Source of the DNA: Pseudomonas sp. CC6-YY-74
GTDB taxonomy: Bacteria > Pseudomonadota > Gammaproteobacteria > Pseudomonadales > Pseudomonadaceae
Direction: 5' to 3'
Length of the DNA stretch: 64,000 nucleotides
Assembly (NCBI RefSeq): GCF_002025205.1
Contig: NZ_CP019947.1
Coordinates: forward strand, 2,394,001-2,458,000
Shown here: positions 9,283 to 19,352 of the stretch, piece after piece
Numbering within the stretch: position 1 is the stretch's first letter
Layout of the letters: every line of letters begins with the position of its first letter
Made by a program: the position numbers and the translations under genes
Notes under the pieces: model-generated
The model's input: only the letters and a program-made list of their open reading frames with translations
What the model was told of the DNA's origin: nothing
Databases searched by the model: none

Positions 9283-10014
9283 CTACGGCCGCACTTCGAC
9301 CGCGGCCTCGACCCTTCGGTTGATAGCGCGTCCAGACTCGGTGTTGTTGTCGGCAACCGGCCGTGATTCGCCATAACCTACCGCCGAGACCCGCCCGATT
9401 CCGATGCCATGTTGCTCGACCAATACATCACGCACGGCATTGGCACGCCGCTCGGACAGCCCCTGGTTATAAGCATCGGAGCCAACGGCATCGGTGTGTC
9501 CCTCGACAGTCGTGGTGGTCTGCGGATACTGCCTCATCAAGTCAGCGAGACTTTTGATATCGACGTAACTGCCTTCCTTGACGTCCGACTTGTCGAAATC
9601 GAACTTGACGTCCAGCTCGACGCGAACCGGCATTGCAGGTTCATCAGGTTCAATCACTTGCGCGGGACTCGCGTACTCTGGGAGTGGGCAGCCATTGTGG
9701 CGCACCTGAGTATTGGCCGGTGTATCGGGACAACGGTCGCGACGATCAAATACACCGTCACCGTCTTGGTCACCGTCCTGGGCATAGCAAATAATGCTGC
9801 CTATGACCGCACCGGCCACGGCACCACCTGCTGCCCAAGCCGAACTTTCGATTGCGCCCAGGCCACCACCGGCCAGACCACCAATCGCACTGCACAAGGG
9901 CCAGTTCCCCTGGTTAAGCGCCGCGTCTCCCGTACTGGAAGTCGTGACACAACCAGAAAGAACACTACTGGCCAAGAGAAGGGGAAAAGCAACTCTGAAG
10001 AGTCTGGTTCTCAT
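9283..10014 (-). CDS. OmpA-family lipoprotein with thrombospondin type-3-like calcium repeat
   Basis: The start at ATG 10014 is supported by AGGAG 8 bp upstream. The 243-residue protein has a lipoprotein signal (lipobox LSGC), a glycine-zipper segment (GGLAGGGLGAIE and GAVAGAVIG) and an Asp-rich TSP3-like linker (DGDQDGDGVFDRRDRCPD). An OmpA domain follows, with VEGHTDAVGSDAYNQGLSE and GRAINRRVEAAVE. It should sit in the outer membrane, spanning to bind peptidoglycan. It is a close paralogue of the next gene at 10119, which lacks the calcium-binding linker. Confidence 0.88.
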   Translation of the reverse strand: MRTRLFRVAFPLLLASSVLSGCVTTSSTGDAALNQGNWPLCSAIGGLAGGGLGAIESSAWAAGGAVAGAVIGSIICYAQDGDQDGDGVFDRRDRCPDTPANTQVRHNGCPLPEYASPAQVIEPDEPAMPVRVELDVKFDFDKSDVKEGSYVDIKSLADLMRQYPQTTTTVEGHTDAVGSDAYNQGLSERRANAVRDVLVEQHGIGIGRVSAVGYGESRPVADNNTESGRAINRRVEAAVEVRP

Positions 10015-10118
10015 GGCGGATCTCCTGTGTCACCGGCGCACTGCCGGTAACACAGGAGTTAAGTCGCCCCCTCGGGATAGTACAAGCGCGCCCCCGTGAG
10101 GGCGCATGATCAAAGTAG

Positions 10119-10751
10119 TTAAGGCCGCGCCTCGACTTCAGCCTCGACTCGACGGTTGATCGCGCGCCCGGCATCGGTTGCGTTGTCGGCAACTGGTCGA
10201 GTTTCGCCATAACCTACTGCGTTGACACGACTACCTCCCACACCATACTGGTTGACCAACACATCGCGAACGGCGTTGGCGCGACGCTCGGATAGCCCCT
10301 GGTTGTAAGTGTCGGTACCGATGGAGTCGGTATGCCCTTCAACCACGGTGGTGGTTTGTGGGTATTGCGCCATGAAGTCTGCAAGGTTTTTGATGTCGGC
10401 AAAGCTGCCGTCCTTCACTTGAGCCTTGTCGAAATCGAACTTCACATCCAGCTCGACACGAACAGCTTCCGCGACCGGTTCAGGCATGACAGGCTCCTCG
10501 ACCATCACCTCCTCGACCATCACCATTTCTTGCGCTCCGGCGCCATGCACCCAGCAATAGGCTGCCGCCATGCCGGCACCGACCAACGCGCCACCACCCG
10601 CCCAGGTAGAGCTCTCAATAGCGCCCAGTGCCGCGCCACCCACGCCACCGACTGCCGCACACATCGGCCAATCGGTTTTCTGCAAGCCGGCGCAGCCCGT
10701 CAAGAAGCTGGTCGCCAGAATCAGGGGTACAGCGTTCCTTACGATGCTCAT
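10119..10751 (-). CDS. OmpA-family lipoprotein, paralogue of neighbour
   Basis: ATG 10751 is preferred over ATG 10757 because GGAG lies 8 bp from the former and only about 2 bp from the latter. The 210-residue protein has lipobox LTGC, a glycine-zipper segment (GGVGGAALGAIESSTW) and a short acidic/valine linker (VMVEEVMVEEPVMPE). An OmpA domain with VEGHTDSIGTDTYNQG and GRAINRRVEAEVEARP closes it. It is nearly identical in the OmpA domain to the downstream paralogue, so the pair arose by tandem duplication. The 154 bp upstream should hold its promoter. Confidence 0.88.
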   Translation of the reverse strand: MSIVRNAVPLILATSFLTGCAGLQKTDWPMCAAVGGVGGAALGAIESSTWAGGGALVGAGMAAAYCWVHGAGAQEMVMVEEVMVEEPVMPEPVAEAVRVELDVKFDFDKAQVKDGSFADIKNLADFMAQYPQTTTVVEGHTDSIGTDTYNQGLSERRANAVRDVLVNQYGVGGSRVNAVGYGETRPVADNATDAGRAINRRVEAEVEARP

Positions 10752-10913
10752 ATGCATATCTCCAGTGGGAATCGGACCTAAACCGATACTTATGGAGTAA
10801 AGACCTCCGTTTTAGAATCCGCCAGAGTTGATTTACTTACCCGGTAAGAATGATGGCGCTAGGCCTACACGCAACCACACGTTAGTCTTTTCAGAACCGA
10901 TTGAGGATTATCG

Positions 10914-11411
10914 ATGACTGAGCGCATTTCTTCCCGCACGCCACAACAAGCGCTGGCTGCTCTACTAGAACGTTACTCCCCCAGTCGCCTGCTTTTGATA
11001 GGCGCCAGCGAACTGCCAGCGCTGGCCGCTTTTCAGGCCGCGCATGCCGATTGCCAGGTCGCACACGCCGCCGCAGGTGCCCTGCCGGCCGAACTGGCCG
11101 CACAACGGTTCGACCTGGCACTGGTCGTCGACTGCCTCGAACACCTGCCCAAACGCACAGGGCTGGAGCTGCTCGGCGGCATCCGCAATCTGAATGCCAG
11201 CCGCCTGGCGGTGCTGGTCGACCTGCAGGCCTGCGCCTGGCAGGACACCGACTTCTTTGCCCTGGCCCTGCAGTCCAGCGAGCGCTTTCAGCGGGGTGAA
11301 CAGACCCTGAGCCTGTTCACCTACGACCTGCTTGACTACAAACAGGTACCCGACTGGCTGAATGCCAAGTTCTGGGCCAACCCGGAAAACTTTGGCAAAT
11401 ACTGGTGGTAA
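10914..11411 (+). CDS. DUF6231-type conserved protein
   Basis: This 165-residue protein is cytoplasmic with no signal or membrane segment. It has a Rossmann-like pattern resembling a degenerate methyltransferase fold ([27 protein letters not shown]). The C-terminus ends in the distinctive [18 protein letters not shown]. It matches a short family conserved in Pseudomonas for which I know no function. Its stop lies 5 bp before the start of the YchJ-like gene, so the two are likely co-transcribed. Confidence 0.7.
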   Translation: MTERISSRTPQQALAALLERYSPSRLLLIGASELPALAAFQAAHADCQVAHAAAGALPAELAAQRFDLALVVDCLEHLPKRTGLELLGGIRNLNASRLAVLVDLQACAWQDTDFFALALQSSERFQRGEQTLSLFTYDLLDYKQVPDWLNAKFWANPENFGKYWW

Positions 11412-11416
11412 GTCAC

Positions 11417-11905
11417 ATGACGACAGTCAATGCCGAGACCCTGCCAAGCTGCCCGTGCGGCAGTGGCGACTCACTGAGCGAGTGCTGCGGCCGCTACCAT
11501 GCCGGGCTGCCGGCGCCGAGCGCCGAAGTGCTCATGCGTTCACGCTACAGCGCCTATGTCCTGGGACTGGTCGATTACCTGCTGGCGACCACCCTGGCGG
11601 CACAACAGCCGGGCCTGGATCGCGCCGCCATCAGCGCCTGGAGCCTGCAAAGCACCTGGCTTGGCCTCGACGTCGAAACCACTGAAGTCCTGGGCGGCCA
11701 GCCGGAACATGCATTCGTGACCTTTACCGCGCGCTGGCACGATAGCGGCGGCGAACATGCCCACCGCGAACGCTCAGCCTTCGTCCAGCACAAGGGCCAT
11801 TGGTACTTTATCGATCCTACGGTGGCGCTACAGGCTGGGCGCAATGACCCCTGCCCTTGCGGCAGTGGACAGAAATTCAAGAAATGCTGCGCGGGCTTTG
11901 TCTGA
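11417..11905 (+). CDS. YchJ-family SEC-C metal-binding protein (UPF0225)
   Basis: The start is set at ATG 11417 ([17 protein letters not shown]), 5 bp after the previous stop. The 162-residue protein has an N-terminal SEC-C-like zinc motif ([19 protein letters not shown]), a central NTF2-like domain ([33 protein letters not shown]), and a second SEC-C motif at the C-terminus ([18 protein letters not shown]). This two-ended arrangement is the hallmark of YchJ/UPF0225 proteins, whose role is unproven. Confidence 0.88.
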   Translation: MTTVNAETLPSCPCGSGDSLSECCGRYHAGLPAPSAEVLMRSRYSAYVLGLVDYLLATTLAAQQPGLDRAAISAWSLQSTWLGLDVETTEVLGGQPEHAFVTFTARWHDSGGEHAHRERSAFVQHKGHWYFIDPTVALQAGRNDPCPCGSGQKFKKCCAGFV

Positions 11906-12160
11906 AACAAAACGCATCAGACCGATCCGTGCAGGCCATAACACAATCCAGTTGCGTTAATTGACCAGCTCCCTCGTTTGCTGCACACCAGGTGCTCGGC
12001 GCGTCGCGCGGGGAACCCGGGGAAAATGCGGCAGTGGCGCGGCAGACTGCAGCCCCCGTATTTCATCCATGCGACCCCAAAGCCCGCACTCGATTTTAGT
12101 CAACGGCCCTGCGCGCTTGCCAGGTGCGGCGACAAGGCCGGGAGCTAACCCGACCTCGAC

Positions 12161-12718
12161 CTATTCCTGTAATTTCAGATGGGATACGTCCGGCGGTGGC
12201 GCGGCAGGTGCGGCCTTTATCTCACCCATGTCGCTGCCGGCAGGCGCCAGACTGAATTGCGCCAGATCGAGAGGCGGTGCTTGCGCCGCAGGCTTGTCAT
12301 CCTGCAAGTCCTCACCGAGCGGGGCGATTTCAAAATCCGGCGCATCGACCTCGGAGAACGCCGCCATATATTCATCCCGCGGCAGTACTTTCAGCCGTTT
12401 GCCAGCCGGCGCCTGCGGGATTGTAGCCGGCACAGCTTCGGGCGCTGCAACGGCAGGCGGCGGCGCCAGTTCGATTTCCTCGATCTCCTCCGCCATGTCC
12501 TTAACTTCGACCAGAGCACCGGCGCGCAGCAGGCTGCTGCGATATTTTTCCGCGCCAGCCGCATCCAGATTGTTCTTGATCACAATGCGCCGCCCGGAAA
12601 ACAGTAAGGCAATACGCTGAGCATCGGCCTGGAACAACTTGGCCAGATTGGCTTTCACCGACTCCAACTGCGCCCCCGCCACTAGCTGGCCGGCAAAGGC
12701 GATCTCATAACGAACCAT
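12161..12718 (-). CDS. Conserved Pseudomonas protein with proline/alanine-rich tail
   Basis: I place the start at ATG 12718 (MVRYEIAFAGQLVAG); the longer frame overlaps the divergent gene and is unlikely. The 185-residue protein has an N-terminal folded domain of about 75 residues (LFSGRRIVIKNNLDAAGAEKYRSSLLRAGALVEV). A low-complexity Pro/Ala/Glu region follows (EIEEIELAPPPAVAAPE) that ends in DVSHLKLQE. No signal peptide. The N-terminal domain resembles short regions in other gammaproteobacterial proteins of unknown function. It is divergent from the LEA-type lipoprotein gene. Confidence 0.65.
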   Translation of the reverse strand: MVRYEIAFAGQLVAGAQLESVKANLAKLFQADAQRIALLFSGRRIVIKNNLDAAGAEKYRSSLLRAGALVEVKDMAEEIEEIELAPPPAVAAPEAVPATIPQAPAGKRLKVLPRDEYMAAFSEVDAPDFEIAPLGEDLQDDKPAAQAPPLDLAQFSLAPAGSDMGEIKAAPAAPPPDVSHLKLQE

Positions 12719-12830
12719 GGTCACACTCCTGTCTTCATCGGCGCCCAGTATGGCGCAGGTTTTTTTACCCTCACAACACGTTGCAGCCAAGCACCTGCTT
12801 GTTACACTGACGCGTCCTTTGGAGTATGAA

Positions 12831-13328
12831 ATGTTTTCCCAGGCGCTAACTATAAGAATTCTCAGCCTATTAATGTTTTTCGGCCTGTTTTCCAGCATCG
12901 GCGGATGTTCCACCTGGACGAGCGGAGGGTTCAAGGATCCGGATGTCCGCTTGCTCAAAGTCGAAGTAATCCGGGCCAAGTTGTTGGAGCAGCAGTTCGT
13001 CCTGCGATTTCGCATCGACAACCCCAACAGCATGAGCCTGCCGGTACGCGGCCTGGATTACCGGGTGCACCTCAACGAGGTGGAGCTGGCAGAAGGCGAA
13101 ACCAATACTTGGTTCACGGTTCCGGCCTATGGCCATCATGTGTTCGATGTACCGGTGCGCACCAACCTCTGGCGGCACCTACGACAAATCGTCAAATTGC
13201 TTGAACAACCTGAAGAGCCGATCCGCTATCGACTCGAAGGTCAGGTAAAAACTGGTTTGTTGTTCGGGCGCAGCGTGCACATGTCGCGGAATGGCGAGAT
13301 AATCCCCGGCGATTTCATTCCTGAGTAA
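12831..13328 (+). CDS. LEA14-like (water-stress/hypersensitive-response domain) lipoprotein
   Basis: ATG 12831 is chosen because GGAG lies 6 bp upstream. The 165-residue protein begins with a hydrophobic signal ending in lipobox IGGC. A LEA type 2 (WHy) beta-sandwich domain follows (VLRFRIDNPNSMSLPVRGLDYRVHLN), with the canonical IDNPN motif and ETNTWFTVPAYG. Bacterial LEA14-like lipoproteins are small periplasmic proteins, possibly stress-related. The gene is followed 6 bp later by the His-rich SEC-C gene, indicating an operon. Confidence 0.8.
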   Translation: MFSQALTIRILSLLMFFGLFSSIGGCSTWTSGGFKDPDVRLLKVEVIRAKLLEQQFVLRFRIDNPNSMSLPVRGLDYRVHLNEVELAEGETNTWFTVPAYGHHVFDVPVRTNLWRHLRQIVKLLEQPEEPIRYRLEGQVKTGLLFGRSVHMSRNGEIIPGDFIPE

Positions 13329-13334
13329 GTGCAC

Positions 13335-13541
13335 ATGAACCAACAAGCCCACGTACACGGTCCCGACTGCAACCACGCCGAGCCCGATCATCAGCATGAT
13401 CATGACCACGGTCACGTGCATGGCCCAGACTGCAACCATGCTCACCAGGAGCCGGTGCGCAACACCCTGAAAGATGTCGGTCGCAACGACCCCTGCCCAT
13501 GCGGTAGCCAGAAGAAATTCAAGAAATGTCACGGCGCCTGA
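13335..13541 (+). CDS. His-rich SEC-C metal-binding small protein
   Basis: The 68-residue protein starts at ATG 13335; an in-frame GTG at 13329 is possible. The N-terminal half is extremely rich in His and Asp and repeats the unit [10 protein letters not shown] (at 13344-13376 and again near 13412-13444). The C-terminal half is a SEC-C zinc motif ([17 protein letters not shown]). It therefore has two likely metal-binding segments. SEC-C tails occur on SecA and many accessory proteins; no specific function is known here. It sits between the LEA-type and DUF2489 genes. Confidence 0.75.
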   Translation: MNQQAHVHGPDCNHAEPDHQHDHDHGHVHGPDCNHAHQEPVRNTLKDVGRNDPCPCGSQKKFKKCHGA

Positions 13542-13548
13542 TGTGCCC

Positions 13549-14007
13549 ATGAGCACCTTGAATCTGCTGCTTCTGCTGGCCGGCGCCCTGCTGGTGACGG
13601 CCCTTGCGCTGTATGCCTTGCTGCTGTGGCGCCGAGTCTGGGCGCAACGCCGCAACTTGGCGCAGGTAGAACGCCAGCGCCGTGGACGTCTGGCTGGCGA
13701 CTTGCTGATGCTCGCCAGCAGCCTGCTCGATGGCCAACTGCCGTTGATCGAAGGCGCTATTCGCATCAAGGTGCTGCTGGACAACTACGACACTGCGCTG
13801 AGCCAAGACCCCCACTGCCAGGTGTTTCACCTGCTGTTCGCAGCCACCGCCCAGGTGCCGACCCATGCAAACTGGAAGGCCCTGGAGCCGAGCGAGCGAC
13901 GCCAGCACGAAAAACGCTTCAATGAACTGGAGCTGCAGCACAAGGCGGCCACTCGCACAGCCGCACGCTGGCTGCTCGACGAAGGCCTGAAGCAACCCGG
14001 CAACTGA
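13549..14007 (+). CDS. DUF2489-family membrane-anchored protein
   Basis: The start is set at ATG 13549 ([16 protein letters not shown]), 7 bp after the previous stop. The 152-residue protein has one N-terminal membrane helix followed by a cytoplasmic helical domain ([42 protein letters not shown]). This is the pattern of DUF2489 proteins, found in gammaproteobacteria and of unknown function. Third gene of the 12831-14007 operon. Confidence 0.75.
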   Translation: MSTLNLLLLLAGALLVTALALYALLLWRRVWAQRRNLAQVERQRRGRLAGDLLMLASSLLDGQLPLIEGAIRIKVLLDNYDTALSQDPHCQVFHLLFAATAQVPTHANWKALEPSERRQHEKRFNELELQHKAATRTAARWLLDEGLKQPGN

Positions 14008-14087
14008 CCCTCGCCGGCTTTCAGGGTTTGGCCGGCACTATCATCCACCGAACTTTCCAGTCCTGCGTTCTGCAAGGAGCTCGCCGC

Positions 14088-16625
14088 ATGCTATCGCGCG
14101 CATTCCGTCCCCTGGCCCACCTGGGTCTCGCCGCCACCCTGACTACCGGCCTGGCGTTAAGCGGCTGCCAGTCATTTCTCGACAACCGTTACCGCGATAG
14201 CCTGCACCCGGACCAGGGCAGCGTGCGCATTCAGGGCCTGGCACAAACCGTTGTGGTTCGACGCAATGCCCTGGGCATGCCGCTGATCGAAACCAATACC
14301 TTCCACGACGCGCTGTTCGCCTTGGGCTATGTGCATGCCAGCGACCGCCTCAGCCAGATGATCGGCATGCGCCTGTTGGCCGAAGGCCGATTGGCGGAAA
14401 TGGCGGGCCCCGGCGTCCTGGAAATCGACCGTCTGATGCGCGCGGTCAACCTGAAAAAAAGTGCCGCCGTGCTCTATGACAACGCCTCGCCTCGCCTGAA
14501 GAAGTTCTTCGAGGTGTACGCCCGCGGCGTCAATGCCTACCTGTTCCGCTATCGCGACAAGCTGCCGATGGACCTGGCCCAATCCGGCTATCGGCCGCCC
14601 TACTGGAAAGCCGAAGATTCAGTGCTGGTGTTCTGCCTGCTGAACTTCGGCCTGGCGGTCAACCTGCAGGAAGAAATCGCCACCCTGGTGCTGGCGCAGA
14701 AAGTCGGCAGCGAACCCCTCGCCTGGCTGCTGCCCACCTACCCGGACGAACCGCTACCGTTCGATGAGGCCGAAAAGCTCAAGGGCCTGACCCTGAGCGG
14801 ACAAATTCCCGGTTTGGCCGCCGTCAACAATGCGGCCAGCCAACTCGCCAGCACCCACATGCTTGGCGTCGCCGCGTCCAATAACTGGGCCATCGCCCCG
14901 CAGAACAGCCGCAGCGGCAAGAGCCTGCTGGCCAACGACACCCACCTGCCACTGTCGATGCCATCGGCCTGGAATTTCGTCCAGATCCGCTCGCCGAAAT
15001 TCCAGGCTGCCGGCGTCTCGATTGCCGGCGTGCCCGCCATCGTCGCCGGCTTCAACGGCAAGCTCGGCTGGGGCATGACCATGGTCATGGGCGACAATCA
15101 GGACCTGTTCCTGGAGAAAATCCAACGCCAAGGCAACCGCCTCTATTATCAGGCCGACGGCAAGTGGCTACCCGCCCGGGAGCGCCAGGAAACCTTCTTC
15201 ATCAAGGGCCAGCGACCGATCCGCGAAACCATCTTCGAGACCCGTCACGGCCCGCTGCTCAACTCGGTACTGGGCGAACGCAAACACCCTTTGCAGCCGC
15301 TGCATCTGAGCAGCGGTTACGGCCTGGCCCTGCAAACCACCCAATTCGAGGCGGACCAGAGCCTCGATGCGCTGTTCGATCTGTCCCGCGCGCAGTCGGT
15401 GGAGCAAGCCTTCGAGGCCACCCGCGACGTGCGGGCCATGCCATTGAATATCGTCTTCGCCGACGCCCAGCACATCGGCTGGCAGGTCACCGGGCGCTTC
15501 CCCAATCGCCGCGAAGGCCTTGGTCTGATGCCCTCACCTGGCTGGGATAGCCGCTACGACTGGGATGGCTTCGCCGACCCGATGCTGCATCCCTACGACC
15601 AGGACCCGCAGCAAGGCTGGTTGGGTACCGCCAACAATCGCACCGTGCCGCGCGGTTATGGCATGCAATTGTCCAACTCCTGGTTCTACCCGGATCGCTA
15701 CGAGCGCCTCGCACAACTGGCTGGCAGCGGCAAGCACGACACGCGCAGCATGATTGCCATGCAGTACGACCAGACCACGCCCTTCGTCAGCAAGCTGCAA
15801 AGCATGTTCGAAGCACCCGGCATGGCCGAGCCGCTGCAAAAAGCCATCAATGCCCTGCCAGCGCAGGAGCGCGCAAAAGCGCGCGAAGCCTACAGCCGAC
15901 TGATGGCGTTCGACGGCAAACTCAGTGCAAGTTCGGGGGATGCCGCACTCTATGGCGCCTTCCTGCACGAAAGTGCGCGGCAGATCTTTCTCGATGAACT
16001 GGGCCCCGATACCAGTCCGGCCTGGCTGGCCCTAGTGGAAACCGCCAATCAATCCTATTCGGCCCAGGCCGACCACCTGCTTGGCCGCGACGACAGTCCA
16101 TTCTGGAACGATATCGGCAGCACCCAGCAAGAAGACAAGCCGGCCATTCTCGCCCGCAGCCTGGCCGCCGCCGTGAGCTTCGCCGAAGCCAAGCTCGGCA
16201 CTGAACGCAGTGCCTGGCAATGGGGCAAGCTGCACAGCTACAGCTGGACCAGCGAAACCAGCAAACTGGCGCCCTACATGAGCACCAGCCAGCACGCCGC
16301 AATCAACGCACTGAAGGGCTATCTCGACCGCGGCCCCTACCCGGCCGGCGGCGACCACAGCACCCTCAATGTCTCGGCCTACAGCTGGGGGCAGGACTTC
16401 GACACCTGGCTGATTCCAGCCATGCGCATCGTCGTCGACTTCGGCCGCGAAGAGCCGCTGATCGGCCTGAACAGCTCCGGCCAATCCGGCAACCCGGCGA
16501 GTGAGCATTACGCCGACGGTATTGAGGCTTGGCGCAAGGGCCAGTACATGAGCTTCCCGTTTCAGCCGCAAAACCTCGAGAAGGTCTATGGCACTAAACG
16601 ACTGATCCTGACCCCCGGAAAATAA
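14088..16625 (+). CDS. quiP: Acyl-homoserine-lactone acylase (penicillin acylase family), QuiP
   Basis: ATG 14088 follows AAGGAG by 10 bp and gives 845 residues, as in P. aeruginosa QuiP. A lipoprotein-like signal (LALSGC) precedes an N-terminal alpha domain ([16 protein letters not shown]). The Ntn-hydrolase nucleophile is the Ser in the autocatalytic cleavage site [10 protein letters not shown]. Further conserved motifs are [34 protein letters not shown] and the C-terminal [12 protein letters not shown] and [12 protein letters not shown]. The family hydrolyses the amide of long-chain acyl-homoserine lactones in the periplasm. Its natural substrate here is inference from homology. It has a strong terminator downstream. 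Confidence 0.93.
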   Translation: MLSRAFRPLAHLGLAATLTTGLALSGCQSFLDNRYRDSLHPDQGSVRIQGLAQTVVVRRNALGMPLIETNTFHDALFALGYVHASDRLSQMIGMRLLAEGRLAEMAGPGVLEIDRLMRAVNLKKSAAVLYDNASPRLKKFFEVYARGVNAYLFRYRDKLPMDLAQSGYRPPYWKAEDSVLVFCLLNFGLAVNLQEEIATLVLAQKVGSEPLAWLLPTYPDEPLPFDEAEKLKGLTLSGQIPGLAAVNNAASQLASTHMLGVAASNNWAIAPQNSRSGKSLLANDTHLPLSMPSAWNFVQIRSPKFQAAGVSIAGVPAIVAGFNGKLGWGMTMVMGDNQDLFLEKIQRQGNRLYYQADGKWLPARERQETFFIKGQRPIRETIFETRHGPLLNSVLGERKHPLQPLHLSSGYGLALQTTQFEADQSLDALFDLSRAQSVEQAFEATRDVRAMPLNIVFADAQHIGWQVTGRFPNRREGLGLMPSPGWDSRYDWDGFADPMLHPYDQDPQQGWLGTANNRTVPRGYGMQLSNSWFYPDRYERLAQLAGSGKHDTRSMIAMQYDQTTPFVSKLQSMFEAPGMAEPLQKAINALPAQERAKAREAYSRLMAFDGKLSASSGDAALYGAFLHESARQIFLDELGPDTSPAWLALVETANQSYSAQADHLLGRDDSPFWNDIGSTQQEDKPAILARSLAAAVSFAEAKLGTERSAWQWGKLHSYSWTSETSKLAPYMSTSQHAAINALKGYLDRGPYPAGGDHSTLNVSAYSWGQDFDTWLIPAMRIVVDFGREEPLIGLNSSGQSGNPASEHYADGIEAWRKGQYMSFPFQPQNLEKVYGTKRLILTPGK

Positions 16626-16706
16626 TTACCGTTCGTCGGCGATTGCTGAACCAACCTGACAGGCCCCGCTCTGAGTTAACGGACTTACTCCATAGATCAT
16701 CATTTT

Positions 16707-16732
16707 AGGGCGCCTTTGGGCGCCCTTTTTTT
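16707..16732 (+). terminator. Intrinsic terminator after quiP
   Basis: The stem agggcgcc/ggcgccct has a 4-nt loop and is followed by a run of seven T residues, 80 bp after the quiP stop. Confidence 0.85.
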
Positions 16733-16788
16733 CTGCGCGATTTAGCCGTTTGATCGCCCGCCCCATTCTGCCGGGCGGCTGACAAGGG

Positions 16789-17016
16789 TCAGACCCGAGT
16801 AATTCCGGTGATGGTGATGCCGTAACACTCAGCCAGACGCACGGCCGGGGTCTGGATTTCATTGGGAAGGTCTTTTGGCTCTTCGCGCTCGTAGACCTGC
16901 TCGGCCATTTTGAGCAGATGCATCACCGCCTGTTCCAGGCTCGGTTTACTGGCGGACTGAAGCTCGAACACCTCGGTGCGCTCATCTTTGCTGTATGTGA
17001 TCTTCCAGGTTGTCAT
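16789..17016 (-). CDS. Small conserved hypothetical protein
   Basis: This 75-residue cytoplasmic protein begins MTTWKITYSKDERTEVFEL. It has a predicted beta-strand start, then an amphipathic helix (SLEQAVMHLLKMAEQVYERE), and ends RLAECYGITITGITRV. No signal, membrane segment or catalytic motif. It resembles short hypothetical proteins conserved among Pseudomonas; I cannot name a family. Convergent with quiP. Confidence 0.65.
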   Translation of the reverse strand: MTTWKITYSKDERTEVFELQSASKPSLEQAVMHLLKMAEQVYEREEPKDLPNEIQTPAVRLAECYGITITGITRV

Positions 17017-17172
17017 GACTGATTCCTCCCGCGCTAAAACACTCGACCATCCGCATGTTGACGGACACGGTCCTGATTAGACCCACCTTACCAAAGCCGC
17101 CCGGTCACTGTGGGCGACACCCCGCCGGACAGGCTTTCCAGATGTTTCAGCGCCGCTAGCTCGGCAAGACTG

Positions 17173-17299
17173 CAATGCTGTTCATTTAAGCCAAGTTAGC
17201 GGCATTTTTGTAGCCGGATGAAATTGGCGAAAAGCCACGGACGACAGGCCGCGACGGACGTGGAAGCGGAGGATGAGCGCCCCTCAAGTGAACAGCATT
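17173..17299. mobile_element. Possible MITE or insertion-sequence remnant with inverted ends
   Basis: The left end gcaatgctgttcattta (17172-17188) and the right end aagtgaacagcatt (17286-17299) are near-perfect inverted repeats (aatgctgttca-tt) bounding about 127 bp of non-coding DNA. The octamer caagactg occurs at 17165-17172, abutting the left end, and at 17305-17312, 5 bp beyond the right end, like an imperfect target duplication. No transposase is encoded. Its outer structure suggests a non-autonomous element; the identity of a parent IS is unknown to me. Confidence 0.45.
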
Positions 17300-17362
17300 A
17301 CCGCCAAGACTGAACCTTGTGCGCCGACATGCCTCAAAGCAGATGCATCGATTGATTCTCCG

Positions 17363-17388
17363 GGCGCCTATGGCGCCTATTTTTTTGC
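17363..17388 (+). terminator. Terminator-like hairpin upstream of nadE
   Basis: The stem ggcgcc-tat-ggcgcc is followed by eight T residues on the plus strand. No plus-strand gene ends immediately upstream, so it may belong to a transcript reading from the repeat region or to an nadE leader. The rest of the 544-bp gap 17017-17560 holds only the possible MITE. Confidence 0.5.
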
Positions 17389-17560
17389 TTGAAATTCAGC
17401 CTTATGCACGGTCATTGACGATTAACGCAAGGCCACAGTTGGCTTATGATCCTGCAGCGCCTGCGCCAAGCCAGTCAAACTGGACGCAATGCCCCAACGA
17501 GCAGGTTGTCACCTTCTGACCACTATCTTCCGCGTAACCGACTTGCACTAAGGAACCACC

Positions 17561-18388
17561 ATGAGCAGCCGCCAAGCCGAGATCGCCACCGCCCTGAACG
17601 TGGTGCCCCCCTTTGCCGACGAAACCGCCCTGCTGGCAGAGATCGAGCGGCGCAAAATTTTTATCAAGAATTGCCTGCGTAACGCGGGCCTGAAAGTACT
17701 GGTGCTGGGCATCAGCGGCGGGGTCGATTCGCTGACCGCAGGACGCCTCGCGCAACTGAGCGTGGAAGAACTGCGCAACGAGACGAACGACGACGCGTAT
17801 CGCTTCATCGCCGTACGCCTGCCTCACGGCACCCAGCACGACGAGCACGACGCCCGGGCGTCACTGCAGTTTATCCGTGCGGACGAAGAAGACACGGTGA
17901 ACATCGCCGACAGCGTGTATGCACTCGGCGAGCAGGTCAGCCACCTGCAGACGCTCAGCGATACACGTCGCGATTTTATCGTCGGTAACATCAAGGCGCG
18001 CATGCGCATGGTCGCCCAGTTCACCATTGCCAACGCCAATAACGGCCTGGTAATCGGCACCGACCACGCTGCCGAGGCGGTCATGGGCTTTTTCACCAAG
18101 TTCGGTGATGGCGCTTGCGACCTCGCGCCACTCAGTGGCCTGGTCAAAGGCCAGGTGCGCGCCATCGCCAAGCAGCTTGGCGCCCCGGAAAACCTGGTCG
18201 TCAAGGTGCCTACCGCCGACCTGGAGGAACTGCGCCCAGGCAAGCCGGACGAAGAAGCGCACGGCGTCAGTTACGCCGAGATCGACGCGTTCCTGCATGG
18301 CCAGCCGGTTCGCGACGAGGTTTACGCCATCATCACCCGCACCTACGACAACAGCCGGCATAAACGCGAACTGCCACTGGCGCCCTGA
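17561..18388 (+). CDS. nadE: Ammonia-dependent NAD+ synthetase
   Basis: The 275-residue protein has the length of the stand-alone NH3-dependent NAD synthetase, which amidates nicotinic acid adenine dinucleotide to NAD+ with ATP. The PP-loop ATP pyrophosphatase motif is [14 protein letters not shown]. Further motifs are [19 protein letters not shown] and the ordered loop [17 protein letters not shown]. No glutaminase (nitrilase) domain is present. The start ATG 17561 has AAGGAACC upstream. It is convergent with dcd, with a shared bidirectional terminator. Confidence 0.97.
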   Translation: MSSRQAEIATALNVVPPFADETALLAEIERRKIFIKNCLRNAGLKVLVLGISGGVDSLTAGRLAQLSVEELRNETNDDAYRFIAVRLPHGTQHDEHDARASLQFIRADEEDTVNIADSVYALGEQVSHLQTLSDTRRDFIVGNIKARMRMVAQFTIANANNGLVIGTDHAAEAVMGFFTKFGDGACDLAPLSGLVKGQVRAIAKQLGAPENLVVKVPTADLEELRPGKPDEEAHGVSYAEIDAFLHGQPVRDEVYAIITRTYDNSRHKRELPLAP

Positions 18389-18403
18389 TCACAAAGCGCA
18401 GGC

Positions 18404-18447
18404 AAGAAAAAGCCGGCTCCACGTAGTGTGTAAACCGGCTTTTCTTG
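18404..18447. terminator. Bidirectional terminator between nadE and dcd
   Basis: aagaaaaagccgg at 18404-18416 pairs with ccggcttttctt at 18435-18446. The stem is flanked by an A-run on one side and a T-run on the other, so it can end both the plus-strand nadE and the minus-strand dcd transcripts. Confidence 0.8.
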
Positions 18448-18461
18448 ATCCAGCAGATCGA

Positions 18462-19028
18462 TCAGGCTTTCGGCAAGGTCACGCCCAGTTGCCCCTGGTA
18501 TTTACCACCGCGATCCTTATAGGACACTTCGCACTCCTCATCAGACTCGAAAAAGAGCATCTGGGCCACGCCTTCGTGGGCGTAGATCTTCGCCGGCAAG
18601 GTTGTGGTATTGGAGAACTCCAGCGTCACATGGCCCTCCCACTCGGGTTCCAGCGGGGTGACGTTGACGATGATGCCGCAGCGCGCGTAGGTGCTCTTGC
18701 CCAGGCAGATGGTCAGTACATTGCGCGGGATACGGAAGTATTCGACGGTGCGGGCCAGGGCGAAGGAGTTCGGCGGAATGATGCAGACATCGCTCTTTAC
18801 GTCGACGAAGCTCTTTTCATCGAAATTCTTCGGGTCGACGGTGGCCGAATTGATGTTGGTAAACACCTTGAATTCATCGGCGCAGCGCACATCGTAGCCA
18901 TAGCTGGAGACACCGTAGGAGATCAGCGCCTGACTGCCTTCGGTGCGCACTTGGCGCTCGACGAAAGGCTCAATCATGCCGTGCTCTTGCGCCATGCGGC
19001 GAATCCATTTATCCGATTTGATGCTCAT
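18462..19028 (-). CDS. dcd: dCTP deaminase
   Basis: The start is set at ATG 19028 ([13 protein letters not shown]), giving 188 residues, the usual length. The trimeric enzyme deaminates dCTP to dUTP, feeding dTMP synthesis. The conserved [50 protein letters not shown] (with the catalytic Glu region) and the C-terminal GVTLPKA are intact. A long upstream in-frame extension has no homology support. Confidence 0.96.
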   Translation of the reverse strand: MSIKSDKWIRRMAQEHGMIEPFVERQVRTEGSQALISYGVSSYGYDVRCADEFKVFTNINSATVDPKNFDEKSFVDVKSDVCIIPPNSFALARTVEYFRIPRNVLTICLGKSTYARCGIIVNVTPLEPEWEGHVTLEFSNTTTLPAKIYAHEGVAQMLFFESDEECEVSYKDRGGKYQGQLGVTLPKA

Positions 19029-19352
19029 GGCGGGCGTCCTGATAAGCGGGTGATGAAAAAGTGAGCGCATCTTACCGGGGCCAGCGACAGGGTTCAAAGG
19101 CTGTCGACCAACGTCAGTGCGCAAGCCTGGCTTTACTTCACCCGTCGCCAAATAACAAAAAGGCCTACAGAGCGTTCGCGCTTAGCGTAAAAAACGCGTA
19201 CAGTAGCGCCACTGTGCTGCATGTGTCACCGCGAATCGCTACTTGATGCCTAGATCTCGATCCAAACATCGTCCGACTCCTAGTACTCGTTGCACTCAGT
19301 CCCGGCCTGGGCTTTTCCAGGGCTGTTATTAAAAATTGTTAGGAGACATAAC

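Noticed and set aside
11961..12620. 219-residue plus-strand frame
   Set aside because: It overlaps the minus-strand Pro/Ala-rich gene and is Gly/Ser/Ala low complexity, as expected for a shadow.
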